In this document: positions 11,986 to 23,790 of the stretch, piece by piece
Layout of the letters: each line of letters begins with the position of its first letter
Position numbering within the stretch: position 1 is the stretch's first letter
DNA from: Siphonodentalium dalli
Lineage: Eukaryota > Mollusca > Scaphopoda > Gadilida > Siphonodentaliidae
Reading direction: 5' to 3'
Length of the DNA stretch: 64,000 nucleotides
Assembly: GCA_032622095.1 (NCBI GenBank)
Contig: CP136061.1
Location: forward strand, 134,067,587 to 134,131,586
Program-made: the position numbers and the translations under genes
The notes under the pieces: model-generated
What the model was told of the DNA's origin: nothing
What the model saw: only the letters and a program-made list of their open reading frames with translations
Databases searched by the model: none

Positions 11986-12529
11986 TTAACAGGTTGAAGC
12001 CCATTGCAAATTTCCAGGGCAAAAGTTATGTATGAAGCAGTTGTCTTGGAACCAAAGCTAATATATATCATTGAACATTTAACTGGCGGATGTGATTGGT
12101 AAATTATAAAATTTCCCAATAAATTAATTTTTTAGAATTATTTTTCTAGAAAATATTTGCAATTGACCTACTTTTGAAGAATAAACATAACATTCCACAA
12201 GTGCAACATACAGAGTATCCCCCATAAAGGTGGCTTTCCGTCAAGGTTTATTAATATTGTGATGTGGCTTAATTCAAAAGATGTCTTCATTTGACTGTGA
12301 TGACTGAAAATACCTGTAGGATCTACAATTCATGCAAAAAGCAAATCAGGTGAGGGATGTGGCCTGTAGGGTGTGCTGAAGGATTTAGTCATGCAGATAA
12401 CATCAAAGAATCAATCACAGAATAGACCACCACACACTGGCATCTGGATCAATTCCCAATAGGCACAGACTTTTTGTCCAAGCAAAGAGATGGCAAACTG
12501 ATTTGTGCATCTAGGCAGCGTTGCGGGTA

Positions 12530-12690
12530 GGCGAAATCCAAATTCGAACTTGACCTGTATTTTGGGCTAGTATAATCTCACATACCAAATTTCATTCCAT
12601 TCAGTTGAGATTGCTAAAGTTATCACCCCGAATCGAAAAAAGGGAACGGCTCAACAGACAGATGAACAGACAGACAGACTTGTAAAATAA
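12530..12690 (+). repeat. CCATAACTC-type single unit
   Basis: AATTCGAACTTGACCTGTAT then TCACATACCAAATTTCATTC and GTTATCACCCCG; followed by ACAGACAGATGAACAGACAG. Confidence 0.75.
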
Positions 12691-12894
12691 TAAGTGCCGT
12701 TTTTTTATAAAAACGATTAATCGATAAAAACGTAAGACATCACCACTATGACCTTTATAACAAGACACTATCCATCACTGGTAATAGTTCTGTTTTCAAT
12801 CATGTCTTTCCTGTTATACATGTAAATGGAACGATGTTCCATATTGAAGATGTTGTATCAATTCATGACAGATTTGAAATAAACTTGACCTTAC

Positions 12895-12959
12895 CTGGAC
12901 ATTGTATTTCTCTCGTGGATTTAATTCTTCTTCATCACTGGAGCTTCCTGTATATGACG
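12895..12959 (-). CDS. Candidate internal exon, 65 nt, acidic serine motif
   Basis: The minus strand shows an acceptor (CTTTCTCATTTCAG) at 12960, then 65 nt open in one frame, then a clean donor (CCAG followed by GTAAGG) below 12895. Translated in phase 1, the exon gives 21 whole codons reading SYTGSSSDEEELNPREKYNVQ, split here as SYTGSSSDEEE and LNPREKYNVQ. The SSSDEEE run resembles a casein-kinase-2 site; this is a motif observation only. The exon starts with the last two bases of a codon (CG) and ends in phase 0. Both first-exon candidates on the same strand (15038-15155 and 54935-55148) end in phase 1 and could join here. No family is recognised. Splice signals on both sides plus an open, biased frame make a real exon likelier than chance, but there is no transcript evidence. 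Confidence 0.5.
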
Positions 12960-13097
12960 CTGAAATGAGAAAGAGCATCACATGAGCACTATATAACATC
13001 AAATATTCAGATTTTTCACTCATATTCATAGGCAACTGGAAGACCAGCTCTTTTTATCTGAATGAGTGTTCAACTATTTCAGTTGCATACATTGACA

Positions 13098-13392
13098 AAC
13101 AAGAGGTTGAACCACAGGGGCTGATATACCCAGCAGCACCAAATTAAAATATGTGCAGATTAGAATCAACATGGAATTAACAGCATTCCAAGTCGAAAAA
13201 TTTAGCAAAACCATTTATACTCCTTTTGAAACCCTTGTGATGGTGAACATCCATACCATTTAATTTCATTGAGATTGAACTACCAGCGTCTAATATATCT
13301 ACTCAGATAGAACGCACACCAGATGGATGGACGGACAGACAGACGCAAGTATTATATAAATCCAATATATTACCCCCCCAATCTTCAAGTGG
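13098..13392 (+). repeat. ACAAGAG-start element with terminal hairpin
   Basis: Opens AACAAGAGGTTGAACCACAG and has TGGACGGACAGACAGACG near 13328. Closes with ATATTACCCCCCCAATCTTC pairing with GTGGGGATATAAC. Confidence 0.7.
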
Positions 13393-13481
13393 GGATATAA
13401 CAAAAGGAAATTGTCAATAACACTGTAGCTCAACATTGAGATGGGATAATTTCATACATACAGTCAATGTAGCGGTAAGGA

Positions 13482-13900
13482 ATGCAAAAAGTTGACATAT
13501 GTTTATTAAGTCATACTAGAGGTCAACCTGGACAACCATATGAAGTTTGGGATCAATCGGATGAAGAATGTTGGCTGCAGGGCATGCTGGAATATTTAGT
13601 CATGAAAAGATCCAAGATGGCTGCTGGTGGCATGTTTTTCATTGATAATCATGCAAATCGATAGCTCCCACCTAGAAGTGATCCTAAATATGCCTGCACA
13701 TTTTCACAACAACTATTCGATAAATGTGGGCTGCATGTGTGCAGATGTATTCAAATTGAAATTCAAAATGGCTGCCATGTTTTTCAACGAAATATTTGAT
13801 AGCTCCCATCAAGAAGTCACCACAAAGATCCATACAATCATTGGTGATGATCGATCGGATGAGGAATGCAGCCTGTATGAGCATGCACCAACATAAAAAA
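13482..13900 (+). repeat. Diverged tandem repeat, related superfamily
   Basis: Units at about 13520 and 13840 share TCGGATGAAGAATG/TCGGATGAGGAATG, and 13605/13765 share AAGATGGCTGC/AAAATGGCTGCC with CATGTTTTTC. AGCTCCCACCTAGAAGTGAT recurs as AGCTCCCATCAAGAAGTCAC. Frames on both strands are artefacts of this repeat. Confidence 0.6.
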
Positions 13901-14453
13901 AAAATTCCCGAGATTGCTTCAGAAGGACATGACAAGTTTTTACCCCGAGTGAGTCTTTGCAGCTGCAAGAGTTTTATTTGTTTTAAATTGGGCTGCAACT
14001 TCACAACAATTGGAGAAGCAATCTTTAGGTAATTTGAAACTGCTTAATTTCCAACTATTTAATTAAATTTGTGTGCAATTTTTCCAGATCTGACACAATT
14101 AGGTTTTCCTGGTTTGAGCTGTGATTTAACAGTTTTCAAGAAAGTTGGAGTGATGGGTATTTTCAACCGACGGTTCAATTATATAGTAATGAACATCAGG
14201 TATTTTCAATATTTTGACTACCATTATCAACCGACAGGACATTGACAAGAATCTTGATCATATTTTCTTCCACTTTTATGATAAGTTCCTGCACATTTGA
14301 AAGTTTGAGTATGTAAAATTATTAAAATCCAATATCTCTCTACTATAAATTCAACATTGTGGTGTCCAAAACAGGCAGACTAAAACAAGAATATTCAACA
14401 AATAGAATGAGCCCTACAACAATGTGATCAGGCTCAGGGCGATCACAGATATA

Positions 14454-14666
14454 CAGTAAGGCTCTAATTAATCAACTTCTTAACCACAGGAGAATTATGG
14501 GTAACTTTTCAGGATTTAGTCGGAAATATGGCTTGTTGCCATTCATCGGAAAGCTCTCGGTGAGAGCTTTCCGATGAATGGCAACAAGCCATATTTCCGA
14601 CTAAATCCTGAAAAGTTACCCATAATTCTCCTGTGGTTAAGAAGTCGATTAATTAGAGCATTACTG
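14454..14666. mobile_element. TA-flanked foldback MITE, full palindrome (copy 1)
   Basis: CAGTAAGGCTCTAATTAATC and its inverse form the ends, flanked by TA. The two arms of about 104 bp pair almost perfectly round GCTCTCGGTGAGAGC. The arms share the family motifs GGATTTAGTCGGAAATATGG and CATTCATCGGAAAGCTCTC. Confidence 0.9.
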
Positions 14667-14816
14667 TACAGGACAGAAATAATCCAGCTGTTTTAAATAT
14701 TTTAAACAAAAGTGAGATAAACGCTCGGGACTAGATTTTCTAAATCCTATGACTTAAATAAAACTTTCTTAGGCATCTAAAAGTCTGCAAAAAGTATTTC
14801 ACTTTTAAAAGACCTA

Positions 14817-14933
14817 CAGTAATGCCCTAAGTAATCGACTCCTTAACCACAGCAGAATTATGGGTAACTTTTCAGGATTAAGTCGGAAATATGGCTTGTT
14901 GCCATTCATCGGAAAGCTCTCACTGTATTACTG
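14817..14933. mobile_element. TA-flanked foldback MITE, single-arm derivative (copy 2)
   Basis: One arm of the family, complete from CAGTAATGCCCTAAGTAATC to GGAAAGCTCTCACTG, is followed by a very short end GTATTACTG and then TA. Both ends are present but the second arm is missing, so it looks like an internal deletion derivative rather than random truncation. Confidence 0.8.
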
Positions 14934-15037
14934 TATTTAAACCTCCAGAAACAGACCATGGATGTAACAAATGTGAGTATAATAATTTCATGCATTCAAC
15001 ATTGTGGGGTCGAAAATAAAAACAAATGAAATCTCAC

Positions 15038-15155
15038 TGGACGATCTAAGACGCTGTCTTGGTGTTCTATCTATCGCTCTCTTGAAAACTGGTTCCATCC
15101 GCTCAATTCTCTGCATTTCTGAAGGGGCAACCACCTTAAAGCTGTTTCTGTCCAT
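15038..15155 (-). CDS. Possible alternative first exon or small ORF
   Basis: On the minus strand an ATG at 15155 in good context (GAA before, G after) opens a 55-codon frame that ends with TGA at 14988. The first 39 codons are rich in charged residues (EMQRIERMEPVFKRAIDRTP then RQRLRSS) and look like protein rather than repeat. After them comes a donor-like CCA/GTGAGA, which would end the exon in phase 1, the phase needed by the exon candidate at 12959. Beyond the donor the translation becomes hydrophobic and ordinary, as expected for intron. The surrounding DNA is a second copy of the 14345-14455 segment, and that other copy lacks this coding-like block. I do not recognise the peptide. It could be a first exon, a fossil of a mobile element, or chance. 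Confidence 0.3.
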
Positions 15156-15771
15156 TTCCCAAATTAATCACACGATTTGCCCACAGAATAAAAACGCGCG
15201 CACGAAACGAGAATATTCAACAAATAGAATGAGTCCTACAACAATGTTATCGAGCCAATGGCGATCGTACATGTATAAGATTCATTATCACAGAGTAAAT
15301 ATAGCTGTGTGGACTGTGAACTATCAGATTCATAGGTAAATCTTCCATTAGTAAACACATAGTATTTGACCAGAATATTATGTAAAATAGGATCCGCAAA
15401 CATCGGGAAGATATCCTGTCAAGTTCAAGGATCTTTTATTTGGCTTCCGTTTATTAGGTTTTATATGACCCAGAGAAAGCCGAAAACCATAGAAGAATTT
15501 ATTATCATAACCTGGATGAATTTATTATCTTGGGGACCAGTGAAACTTATGGATAGAAAACTTTCTTCAGAGTGTTTTGCTGATTCGAAGGCCAAGGGCC
15601 TGGATAAATTTATTGCCTGTTTAGGATGTTGATATGAAGAACAGTGAGGGGATTTTCTTTCTTAAATAACAGGTAAGTGGGTTTATCTTGATTAATGATA
15701 AAATTCTAGTTATAAGGCCACACCAATACTATAGTATGTTCACGAACAGGTGTGAGAATATGGGGCCAGAC

Positions 15772-16103
15772 ATATGCAGGCTGAGGTCTACATAGGGTGA
15801 ATTTAGTGATGCTACCCAGCACAGCTGGATAGCGTCACCAATTTCATCCTCTGTGGACCTCATTCTGCATGGCCTAATCTGCTATGGGAGACCTAGGCTA
15901 GACTCAGATTTAAGTTCTCAGATGGTGCATATTGTGATGTGCACCCATTGGGCACCTCGATCATGCAATGTGTCATCTGCCAATTTGGGGATATAGCTAG
16001 AGAAACTAAATTAAAAAGATAAAGACACTTTCTAGAGAAGTTTCTAAAGAAACTATAAAACTTTCCAGATAAGATGAGGCCTAAGCAGAATGAGGTAAAA
16101 TTT
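15772..16103. mobile_element. AGGTCCCC-family element, degenerate
   Basis: The core GGGTGAATTTAGTGATGCTA is present near 15795 with its inverse near 15830, then the middle segment (GATTATGCAATGTGTCATCTG-like, 15960-15980) and the right core GATGAGGCCTAAGCAGAATG at 16073. Ends are eroded. Confidence 0.7.
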
Positions 16104-16917
16104 TACATGAAAAAATCTAAAGGATATACTTTATTCAAGTTATCAAAATAAATTTAGTTATTTCTTCCTATAAACAATAAAATAATGGGGGAAAAAACAG
16201 ATGGAAATGAGTGGGGAAAGTAGAAAAGAAAAGACTGCCACAAACTTTTTTCTGAACCATATGCTTCATATCTTAATGAACATAAGCATGCACTATTAAA
16301 GCAATAAACTGTTTTTTTTTGGTACAACATGGGGGATTCTTTTGTAAAACAGTCTATTAAATTGTTTTCGACTAAACGTGATAATTTTTAAACTGAAGTG
16401 TCTAGCTGAGTATCTCAAGACCAAGAGCAAATCTATTGTTATCTACCTGATCCAGGTTATATATGCAGCAATGTTACCAGCATAGCCAGGTGATTGGAGA
16501 AGGGGTGGTTGCGGTCATGTGGAGAAGTTATAGTCTCCTTCAGGCTTGACTGACCTTAAACCAAGTTTAGAAGTAAAGGGCGATCAAAATCAACATTTGT
16601 CAAGTGAACTAAAGTCATTCTACTCAACAAGATACAAGTTTTCTCAAATATTACTGAAATAAATATAATCATTTATTATATTACCAAAAGGTAGATCATT
16701 GTATTTATTTCTTCACTGTAGAGCTTGAAACTGACACGAGCTGCCAAGGTTGATTGAGTGATCATCGTATGCACACTGTCCACTAGCCAATCAAAAGCGA
16801 CAAATTTATGATGGCACATGATCAACCGACAATTCTATGTTGAGTCACAGCGTGTCAAATTCAACTTTATGCCTAAGATCTTTCCTGTTAGTTAACACTG
16901 ACATGTGAGCTCTTTAA

Positions 16918-18213
16918 CCCTTTCAGTGCCAGGTCCGATTTTTGTATCAACCCATATACCCTGTGCCTAGTGGTACGGACCTTGGGTGGTCCGGTCTACT
17001 GCTACTGTCCGGTCCCGTCCATTCCGGTCCGGTACACATGCCTGGACCGGTCCAAAACGGTCCGGTCCACCTATAATAGGCTATATGTTAATGAATTCTA
17101 AAGTTTTTACTCTGTATAGTACAAACTATAAGGTTACTGAGTTCAGTGCATTGCAATGAGTCCATATATCTTAAAACTTACATTGTCTGCCGATTGTATG
17201 CATCATTGTCTGTCTCTGGTGGGATATACTGGGAACGATGCACAATAATAGTATTTCTAGTAATGCGAAAATGCAGTAATTAAATGTATTGGACAGATAT
17301 ATAGCTAGGGCCAGAATGTGTTATAACCAATCTAACATGGCACTCAACTGATCGTATGCATGATTCGTATCATACTTATTTTCATTAAATTGAAATTTAA
17401 ACGAAATAACTATACTGATGTATACAAATGTGTACTAATATGACTACTACATTAATATTGGAGTCTTGGATATTGTGATGGCTGATTGTATAGTCCTGAC
17501 AATTTACAGTTAATATATACCTAAGTACAACTACTATTGGATTAATGTGACTGTCTTGTGTATGTACTATGTAATGTGATTTGCATGTTTCTTCGATAAT
17601 TATAACTGTGAAAAACAATAGAATTCTCGATTCGATATCCATCCAAATTGATTAGTTGATGCCATGTTACACTGTTTATGACAAATAGTTCCATACTCAT
17701 TCAGTTGCATGTTTGTCACATTGATAGGGTGCTACATAGTGTTGGCCAGTGTTACTCTACTAATACATTTTAAGGAAAGTGACATGTACAAAGTACATCT
17801 ATACATTGTTTTCGTGGCATCAAATGTTTAATAGATATTAACCACTTGAATGCGTCAATACATCGTTGCTAATTGATATGACGGCAAATATGCAATAATA
17901 TTCGCGATAGTTTATTATAACTGAAGTAAAATAGTGGACTGGACCGGAGAGTACCGGACCGGCGGCAAAAAGCGGTCCGGTCCGGTCCAGTGACACCCGG
18001 TCCGGACCGGACCGTGACCGGTCCAAAGCGGTCCGGTCCGCATCACTACCTGTGCCAATGCATTCTCTTATATATGCGAGTCGACCATAGGTCGCCTCGC
18101 ATATATAAGAGAATGCATTGGCCTAACAATTTTTCATCATTTGTTATTATTTTTTACAATTTTAATAATTTTAGGGCCCATTTTATAGACCGTAAATTAG
18201 GGCACTGAAAGGG
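16918..18213 (+). mobile_element. TTAA-B element interrupted by a hAT-like element
   Basis: TTAA at 16914-16917 and 18214-18217, ends CCCTTTCAGTGCCAGGTCC and inverse CCCTTTCAGTGCCC. Without the 1081-bp hAT and one duplication it is about 207 bp. The central palindrome is CCAATGCATTCTCTTATATA with its inverse. Confidence 0.85.
16968..18048. mobile_element. hAT-like non-autonomous element inserted in a TTAA element, 8-bp TSD
   Basis: Ends are TAGTGGTACGGACC and inverse TAGTGATGCGGACC. The duplication CCTGTGCC is at 16960-16967 and 18049-18056. Subterminal regions (16970-17070, 17935-18040) are dense in GGTCCGGTCC and GGACCGG in both orientations, as in many hAT ends. The core is AT-rich without a recognisable gene. 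Removing it restores the palindrome CCTGTGCCAATGCATTCTC of the TTAA-B element. Confidence 0.85.
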
Positions 18214-18869
18214 TTAATTAAGTACAGTTAATGAATTAATTAATTAAGACTTAACTTAGCAACTTTGAGCCTAAATAATATACATATAATGAAGAGAATA
18301 CCTAAAACATCTAGGTAATATATAGGTAATCCTGTCCTTCAATGAGAAAAATCTTTTTTTTAGCATAGCCTGTTATCACTACTAAATTAAATGTGACTTT
18401 AAATAATGTTCTGTTATTCTAAATCTGGGTACTCTATTTTATAAGGTGCATATAGTGTTGCTATTTGATTGTGTTCGTATATCTTATGTCTACAATTGTA
18501 TTTTATGTTCAAACTGTCAAGCGTTTTAGAGCACGTTGGTGGATTTTAAACTGTTCTTTATCTTATATATTATCTATCTAAATACTCTAGCTTCATTGAA
18601 ATTCATCAGACTGCCTTGTGACATGAACCTGACCAAGTCAATCCATTACTAGTTGTTTACGAACCTTGGTTTCATTAGAAAGATCTGGTCTGCTGCCGAC
18701 ACTGTCTACCATATATGATATGATATCTATTAGCATAAAAACACTTATGTGAGCCGTATGCATTACATAATAATAAGACATAAAATTTACATATTTATAC
18801 ATAGCTCATATAATAAACTTTCAACATATTCATATTACATTTATAAAGTATGACTTATCGATTTATTTC

Positions 18870-19990
18870 TCATTTTATGGCTGCTTCTCTTGTTTCAAAG
18901 AAGTCTTTGCATAATGAATAGAAATTTGAGATATCACTGGCCCCTCGAAATGCATTGCTTTCACTATTTAGTTCTTCGAACAGATTTTTTCTCAAGTTAT
19001 CGTATTTGGCACAGTGGAAAATAAAATCCTTCTGGTCTTCCACTGTGTTAGCATTGCACATTTTGCATATCCACTTATCGGCTGGCATCGGCAGATGTTT
19101 TTGTCTGCCTTTTTCAATTTCTAATGAATGACAACTGATTTGAAGTCTACAGAATTGTTCCCGATCTTTGACCGAGTTTGTATGTATGTAATAGATACGG
19201 TTTGAGCCGAAAAAATGGTTTCTAATTGTTTGTAAGTGTACTGTTTACTGTGTGGATCGTCTGTACTAAGAATATACTTATTTATGATTTGTCCTTCATT
19301 GTTTCTGTGGCGTTATTAATGTAGACTATTTCCATCTGTCATGTTCAATGATGCTACATACTTCTCGTTTATATTTCTAAGTGAGGTTTTGATTGTATTT
19401 GATTCGCTTGATCTACATAGATCAAGCAAAAATTGTTCGGGTGATCAATAACTCTCTTCAAATTTCAACGCCTGTGTTATGCAATCGACGAAAATAGGGT
19501 ATACACCAAGTTCTACTCGGCAGGATTGACCCCCTTCGATCCTATGCCAAGTATGATTTTGCAGGAGATCAAGTGTATCTTCTGAGTGGGTGAGCTATCA
19601 TTATGTGATACCTCTGGTGCCATTATTGATCACTTCCAAAAAGCAAATTGGTTCTTACAAGTCTATGCCACTGGTATAGGTAGGTGGTAGTGATTAATCA
19701 TTTCACACCGCAATTTAGTGAATTAATTTAAGGGCTTTTGTACTCAAAGACTCTTGAGCGAGTTTGTACTTTCTGTTCATCGCAAAAATTAGTCCAAGGT
19801 ATGGAAACTGATCGCATTTTTTCAACTCATGACCAAAAACTTTGAAGGTGGGGACTGCAGTAGAGTTGTGATTAACCACCATTACTTCAGTTTTGTTGAT
19901 GTTAATGGGTAATATACGTTGTCTTGAGAATAGCTGAGAACTTTATCAAGTGATCGTTGTAAGCCATAGGAATTACTAGTAACCCTTTGA
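18870..19990 (-). pseudogene. Non-LTR retrotransposon (LINE) reverse-transcriptase C-terminal remnant
   Basis: Several minus-strand segments translate to the end of a LINE ORF2. Nearest the 3' end (18870-19205) is an open frame with CRLQISCHSLEIEKGRQKH, then a zinc-knuckle-like CKMC...VEDQKDFIFHCAKY, typical of the C-terminus of jockey/CR1-type ORF2 proteins. Upstream (about 19440-19600) come KIILGIGSKGVNPAE and ELGVYPIFVDC, separated by a stop/frame change. Further upstream (about 19740-19970) lie LQRSLDKVLSYSQD, INKTEVMVVNHN, and the RT motif FGHELKKCDQFPYLGLIF. These are in order and in one strand, but they lie in different frames and are broken by stops, so the copy is dead. The 5' part, including the catalytic YxDD block, is absent; the frame fades near 19990, just before the minisatellite at 20129. 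Clade assignment is from memory of motifs, not from a search. Confidence 0.85.
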
Positions 19991-20128
19991 TAAACTGTGA
20001 TGAGTTGTTAATTGATTCCTCTTGACTTATTTGTATGAATGTTCCACTAATGAGTTGTCAGTAATGAAAAAGCCATTGAGTTGTTATGCATGTGTTGCCT
20101 GCTGTAATATAGTTTTGAACATTCTTTA

Positions 20129-20900
20129 AATGAAGAATGGACAAGAAATAAACATACTCCTAGGCATGGGGGTAACATGAATTAAACATACCCCTAGGCA
20201 TGGGGGATAACATTAATTAAACATACTCCTATTCATGGGAGATAACATGAATTAAACATACTCCTAGGCATGGGAGATAACAAGAATTAAACATACTCCT
20301 AGGCATGGGGGATAACATGAATTAAACATACTCCTAGGCATGGAAGATAACATGAACCAAACTATACGTGAGATAACATGAATTAAACATACTCCTAGGC
20401 ATGGGAGATAACATGAATTAAACATACTCCTAGGCATGGGGGATAACATGAATTAAACATACTCCTAGGCATGGGAGATAACATGAACCAAACATACGTG
20501 AGATAGCATGAATTAAACATACTCCTAGTCATGGGAGATAACATGAATTAAACATACTCCTAGGCATGGGGGATAACATGAATTAAACATACTCCTGGGC
20601 ATGGGAGATACCATGAATCAAACATACTCCAAGGCATTGGAAGATAACATGAACCAAACATACGTGAGATAACATGAATCAAACATACTCCTAGGCATGG
20701 GAGATAACATGAATCAAACATACTCCTAGTCATGGGAGATAACATGAATCAAACATACTTCTAGGCATGGGAGATAACATGAATCGAACACACTCCTTGG
20801 CATGGGAGATAACATGAATCAAACATACTTCTAGGCATGGGAGATAACATGAATCGAACACACTCCTTGGCATGGGAGATAACATGAATCAAACATACCT
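20129..20900 (+). repeat. 35-bp minisatellite, about 21 units
   Basis: Unit: AAACATACTCCTAGGCATGG then GAGATAACATGAATT. A shorter variant of about 25 bp (CAAACATACGTGAGATAACA) is interspersed, and the last part has CAAACATACTTCTAGGC and GAACACACTCCTTGGC variants in alternation, a higher-order pattern. Minus-strand frames over it are artefacts. Confidence 0.95.
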
Positions 20901-20934
20901 CACATCTGAGTGCACTCTGAATCCATATAAAGCT

Positions 20935-21360
20935 ATTTTTCTACCTGATAAGGTATATATCAACTTGAAGAACTATATATTTACCTGATGAGCTATATAT
21001 CAACATGAGCTATATATCTACCCGATGGGCTATGTATCTGCCCGATGAGCTATATATCTAGCCGGTGAGCTATATATCAACATGAGCTATATATCTACCT
21101 GAGCTATATATCTACCTGATGAGCTATATATCAACTTGATGAGCTATATATCTACTTGATGAGCTATATATCTACTTGATGAGCTATATATCAACTTCGA
21201 TGAGCTATATATCAACTTTGATGAGCTATATATATAAACTTGATGAGCTATAAATCAACATGATGAGCTATATACCAACTTGATGAGCTATATATCAACT
21301 TGATGAGCTATATACCAACTTGACGAGCTATATATCTAATTAACGAGCTATATACCAACC
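20935..21360 (+). repeat. 20-bp minisatellite, GATGAGCTATATATCAACTT
   Basis: About 20 units of GATGAGCTATATATCAACTT with TCTAC and TACCAAC variants. An isolated pair of units (CAACTTGATGAGCTATATAT) reappears at 22132-22160, beyond the Harbinger-like element. Confidence 0.95.
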
Positions 21361-21523
21361 AGTCTTTGTAAACATATATACACTCAGATTCATAAGGATA
21401 CTGAGTCTATAGTATTCCCACCAACTTCTCATTTCTCGTAAAGCTGGCCGTATTCCCCAGAATTACGTCACATTGCGTTACGTTAATCATTTCAATTGAA
21501 CTCCTTTATCTTGGAGCTACTAA

Positions 21524-22008
21524 AGGCCCTTACACACGGTGTTTGCGGCACGGCATGCCACATGTATCATGCGATATGCCGACTTAGAACACACTGTATG
21601 CAATGGATGCATTGCAGGAAACGCTGCCAAAGGATTACATCACTGTCCAAATCCGGCGCTGCGGTGCTACACTACCGCGCGTTTTTCTCTGTGGTTATTT
21701 GGTAAATTCCACCGTTTGCAGTGACCATATAGAACGAAGACATTGGAAGCACAAAAGTTTTCAGTCCAGGTCATTTTTTGACTGTGATTATCCATCGCTT
21801 CACCATGAAGTCATTTTTTTTTAAATACGCGAAAAACAATGAAACCATGATATCAATGGAAACATACGAGTAACCGCAGAAAACGCCATCGACACAGAAA
21901 ACGCCGACACTGCAGAAACGCAGTTGCCACAGCTGGTTGCCACAGAAAAATGCGTGGCATGCTGCGTGTAGCGCACAAGACGGGCGGCAATGACTTGTGG
22001 AAGGGCCT
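21524..22008. mobile_element. PIF/Harbinger-like MITE with TAA duplications
   Basis: Ends are AGGCCCTTACACACGGTG and inverse AGGCCCTTCCACAAGTC. TAA lies directly outside at 21521-21523 and 22009-22011, matching the TWA target of PIF/Harbinger. The interior is richer in GC than its surroundings, with GCATGCCAC/GTGGCATGC elements. Three overlapping plus-strand frames here look like chance. It lies in a gap in the 20-bp minisatellite. Confidence 0.65.
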
Positions 22009-22536
22009 TAACAGTGAGTGAGTTCTGATTGTGAGCTACTGACGTGGGAAATGAAATTTAAAAAATACTATGAAAGGTCATCAGACCCACTATTTTATAT
22101 GTGGGTATGTAATTTACACCAGACTGTATACCAACTTGATGAGCTATATATCAACTTCAAGAATAAGTAATCCTGGTCTTTACTGAGAAAGAACTTTTCA
22201 TAAAGGTTTAGATCTAATACTATAGCTTCATTAATATTCATCAGCCTACCTACAGAGTGACATGGACCCGCAAGTTAATCCAATACTCGATGTTTATGAA
22301 CCTTGGTACCATTAAAAAGAATCTGGTCTGTGGTCAAACACCCTTCACATCTGGGAGCACCACGTTCTGTTTCCTATAAAAGGTTACGTGATACAATAGC
22401 TTCATTTAAATTCATCCGCCTGCCTAATGTGACATTGGACCTGACAAGTCAATCCAATACTCGATGTTTATGAACCTTGGTTTCATTATAATGAATCTGT
22501 TTTCATTTTAATTAGCTTTGTGGTGCAGAACTTGTT

Positions 22537-23396
22537 TGGACCCTGCGAATATTCTATATTTGCTTTGTTAATTTGATCTCAATATTCGAATCGACTTTGA
22601 AACAACAAAAGGTAATTTTGAATACACCAAACCAGTGAATGCATTTATCAGTAATTTTGAACATTCACAACTAATGCGAAGTATAAAAAGTAGATACACT
22701 TGCAAATATTCCCTCAAAATCTTATGCTTTAAGTTAAATTTAATTGCTCTAACTGGCTTGTTTTGTGACCGCAAATATAATAGTTTATAATTTAATCCAT
22801 GGACATTCAACTGGAGATCGACGGAAAGATAATTCACAATTATATTGAACAGTACATCATATTACTGAGCATACATGCTACTAGATGTATTATCTTTTCA
22901 TTATTTGATTGTGTTTGCTCAGTTTTGACTTGCAGGGACAGTTGTAATGTTGTTCGCAAAAGTGCAGGTCAAAGCCCTTCAATCAAACCCCCCCCCCCCC
23001 ATTATATTTGAGAAAGTTGTGATAGCGTAATTCTGCAATGGTCCATCTCCTATTCTGCATTTTGAATCGATGTGGAATTCCCCACTATTGACATCATTCA
23101 ATTCCAGAAGTTTTTATCTACAGTGCAGAGAAATTGTATTTTCCAAATTGTTTGTTATATTTTGAAGAAATGATGTCTTTAATTGTCGATCCACCATTCA
23201 CATAAAAAAAGATAACGTGTTTTATATAATAGATAATTATGATATACAGATGAAAACGGGTAACATCTTTTTCTTAATAGTACGGCGACAAAGATTATTA
23301 AATATTCAATTTGATATTCGATTCATTTTCAATTTTTTTGAGAGCCATTCGATTCGAAATTCCATTCGATCAAAAACCCACTATTCGCAGGGGCTT
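22537..23396. mobile_element. Probable hAT-like element, TSD not found
   Basis: The left end TGGACCCTGCGAATATTC and the right end ATTCGCAGGGGCTTA are inverted over CCCTGCGAATA. Subterminal ATTCGAAT/ATTCGATT repeats on both sides resemble the 10302 element. I cannot see a clear duplication, so the exact ends are uncertain. Confidence 0.5.
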
Positions 23397-23400
23397 AGCA

Positions 23401-23428
23401 GACGGGTGCTAGTGTGATAGCACCCGTC
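23401..23428. repeat. Perfect 11-bp stem-loop
   Basis: GACGGGTGCTA, loop GTGTGA, TAGCACCCGTC. Lies just outside the probable hAT right end. Confidence 0.85.
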
Positions 23429-23790
23429 TCCTGGGAAGGACCGCATCAGCAAACGAAATGGTTAACATCAGATGAGAGAGGTGATTGAACTCAATCGTGG
23501 TAGTGTTCAATCGTGGTAATAGAGTGGCTTCACCTTAGAGTCCACACATCAGTAGCATGGGTGACTCCTTGATAGAATAGACCTTTAGCTCATCCTATTG
23601 AAGGCAAAGGCCTGCTTTGGATCTGAGATAGGACAATGTTGGTCTTATGCATCACTGGAATATTTATTCGAATTAGATTTCACATGACCAAGTCCGTAGA
23701 TTGGTAGGAGATTGGTTTCCCATCTTGACATTGACTTAAAATGTATTCAAAAACTGACTCCACAATTTGCGGTCTCATCTTAAGTATTAA

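Larger units (their letters stand above)
14345..15290 (+). repeat. Two copies of a ~105-bp segment bracketing TA foldbacks
   Basis: TTCAACATTGTGGTGTC (14350) and GAATATTCAACAAATAGAAT (14387) recur at 14996 and 15212, but the second copy has about 170 extra bases between them, which hold the possible exon at 15038-15155. Confidence 0.75.

Noticed and set aside
20129-21360. CRISPR-like regular repeats
   Set aside because: Units are directly adjacent without unique spacers, and the sequence is animal-like; they are minisatellites.
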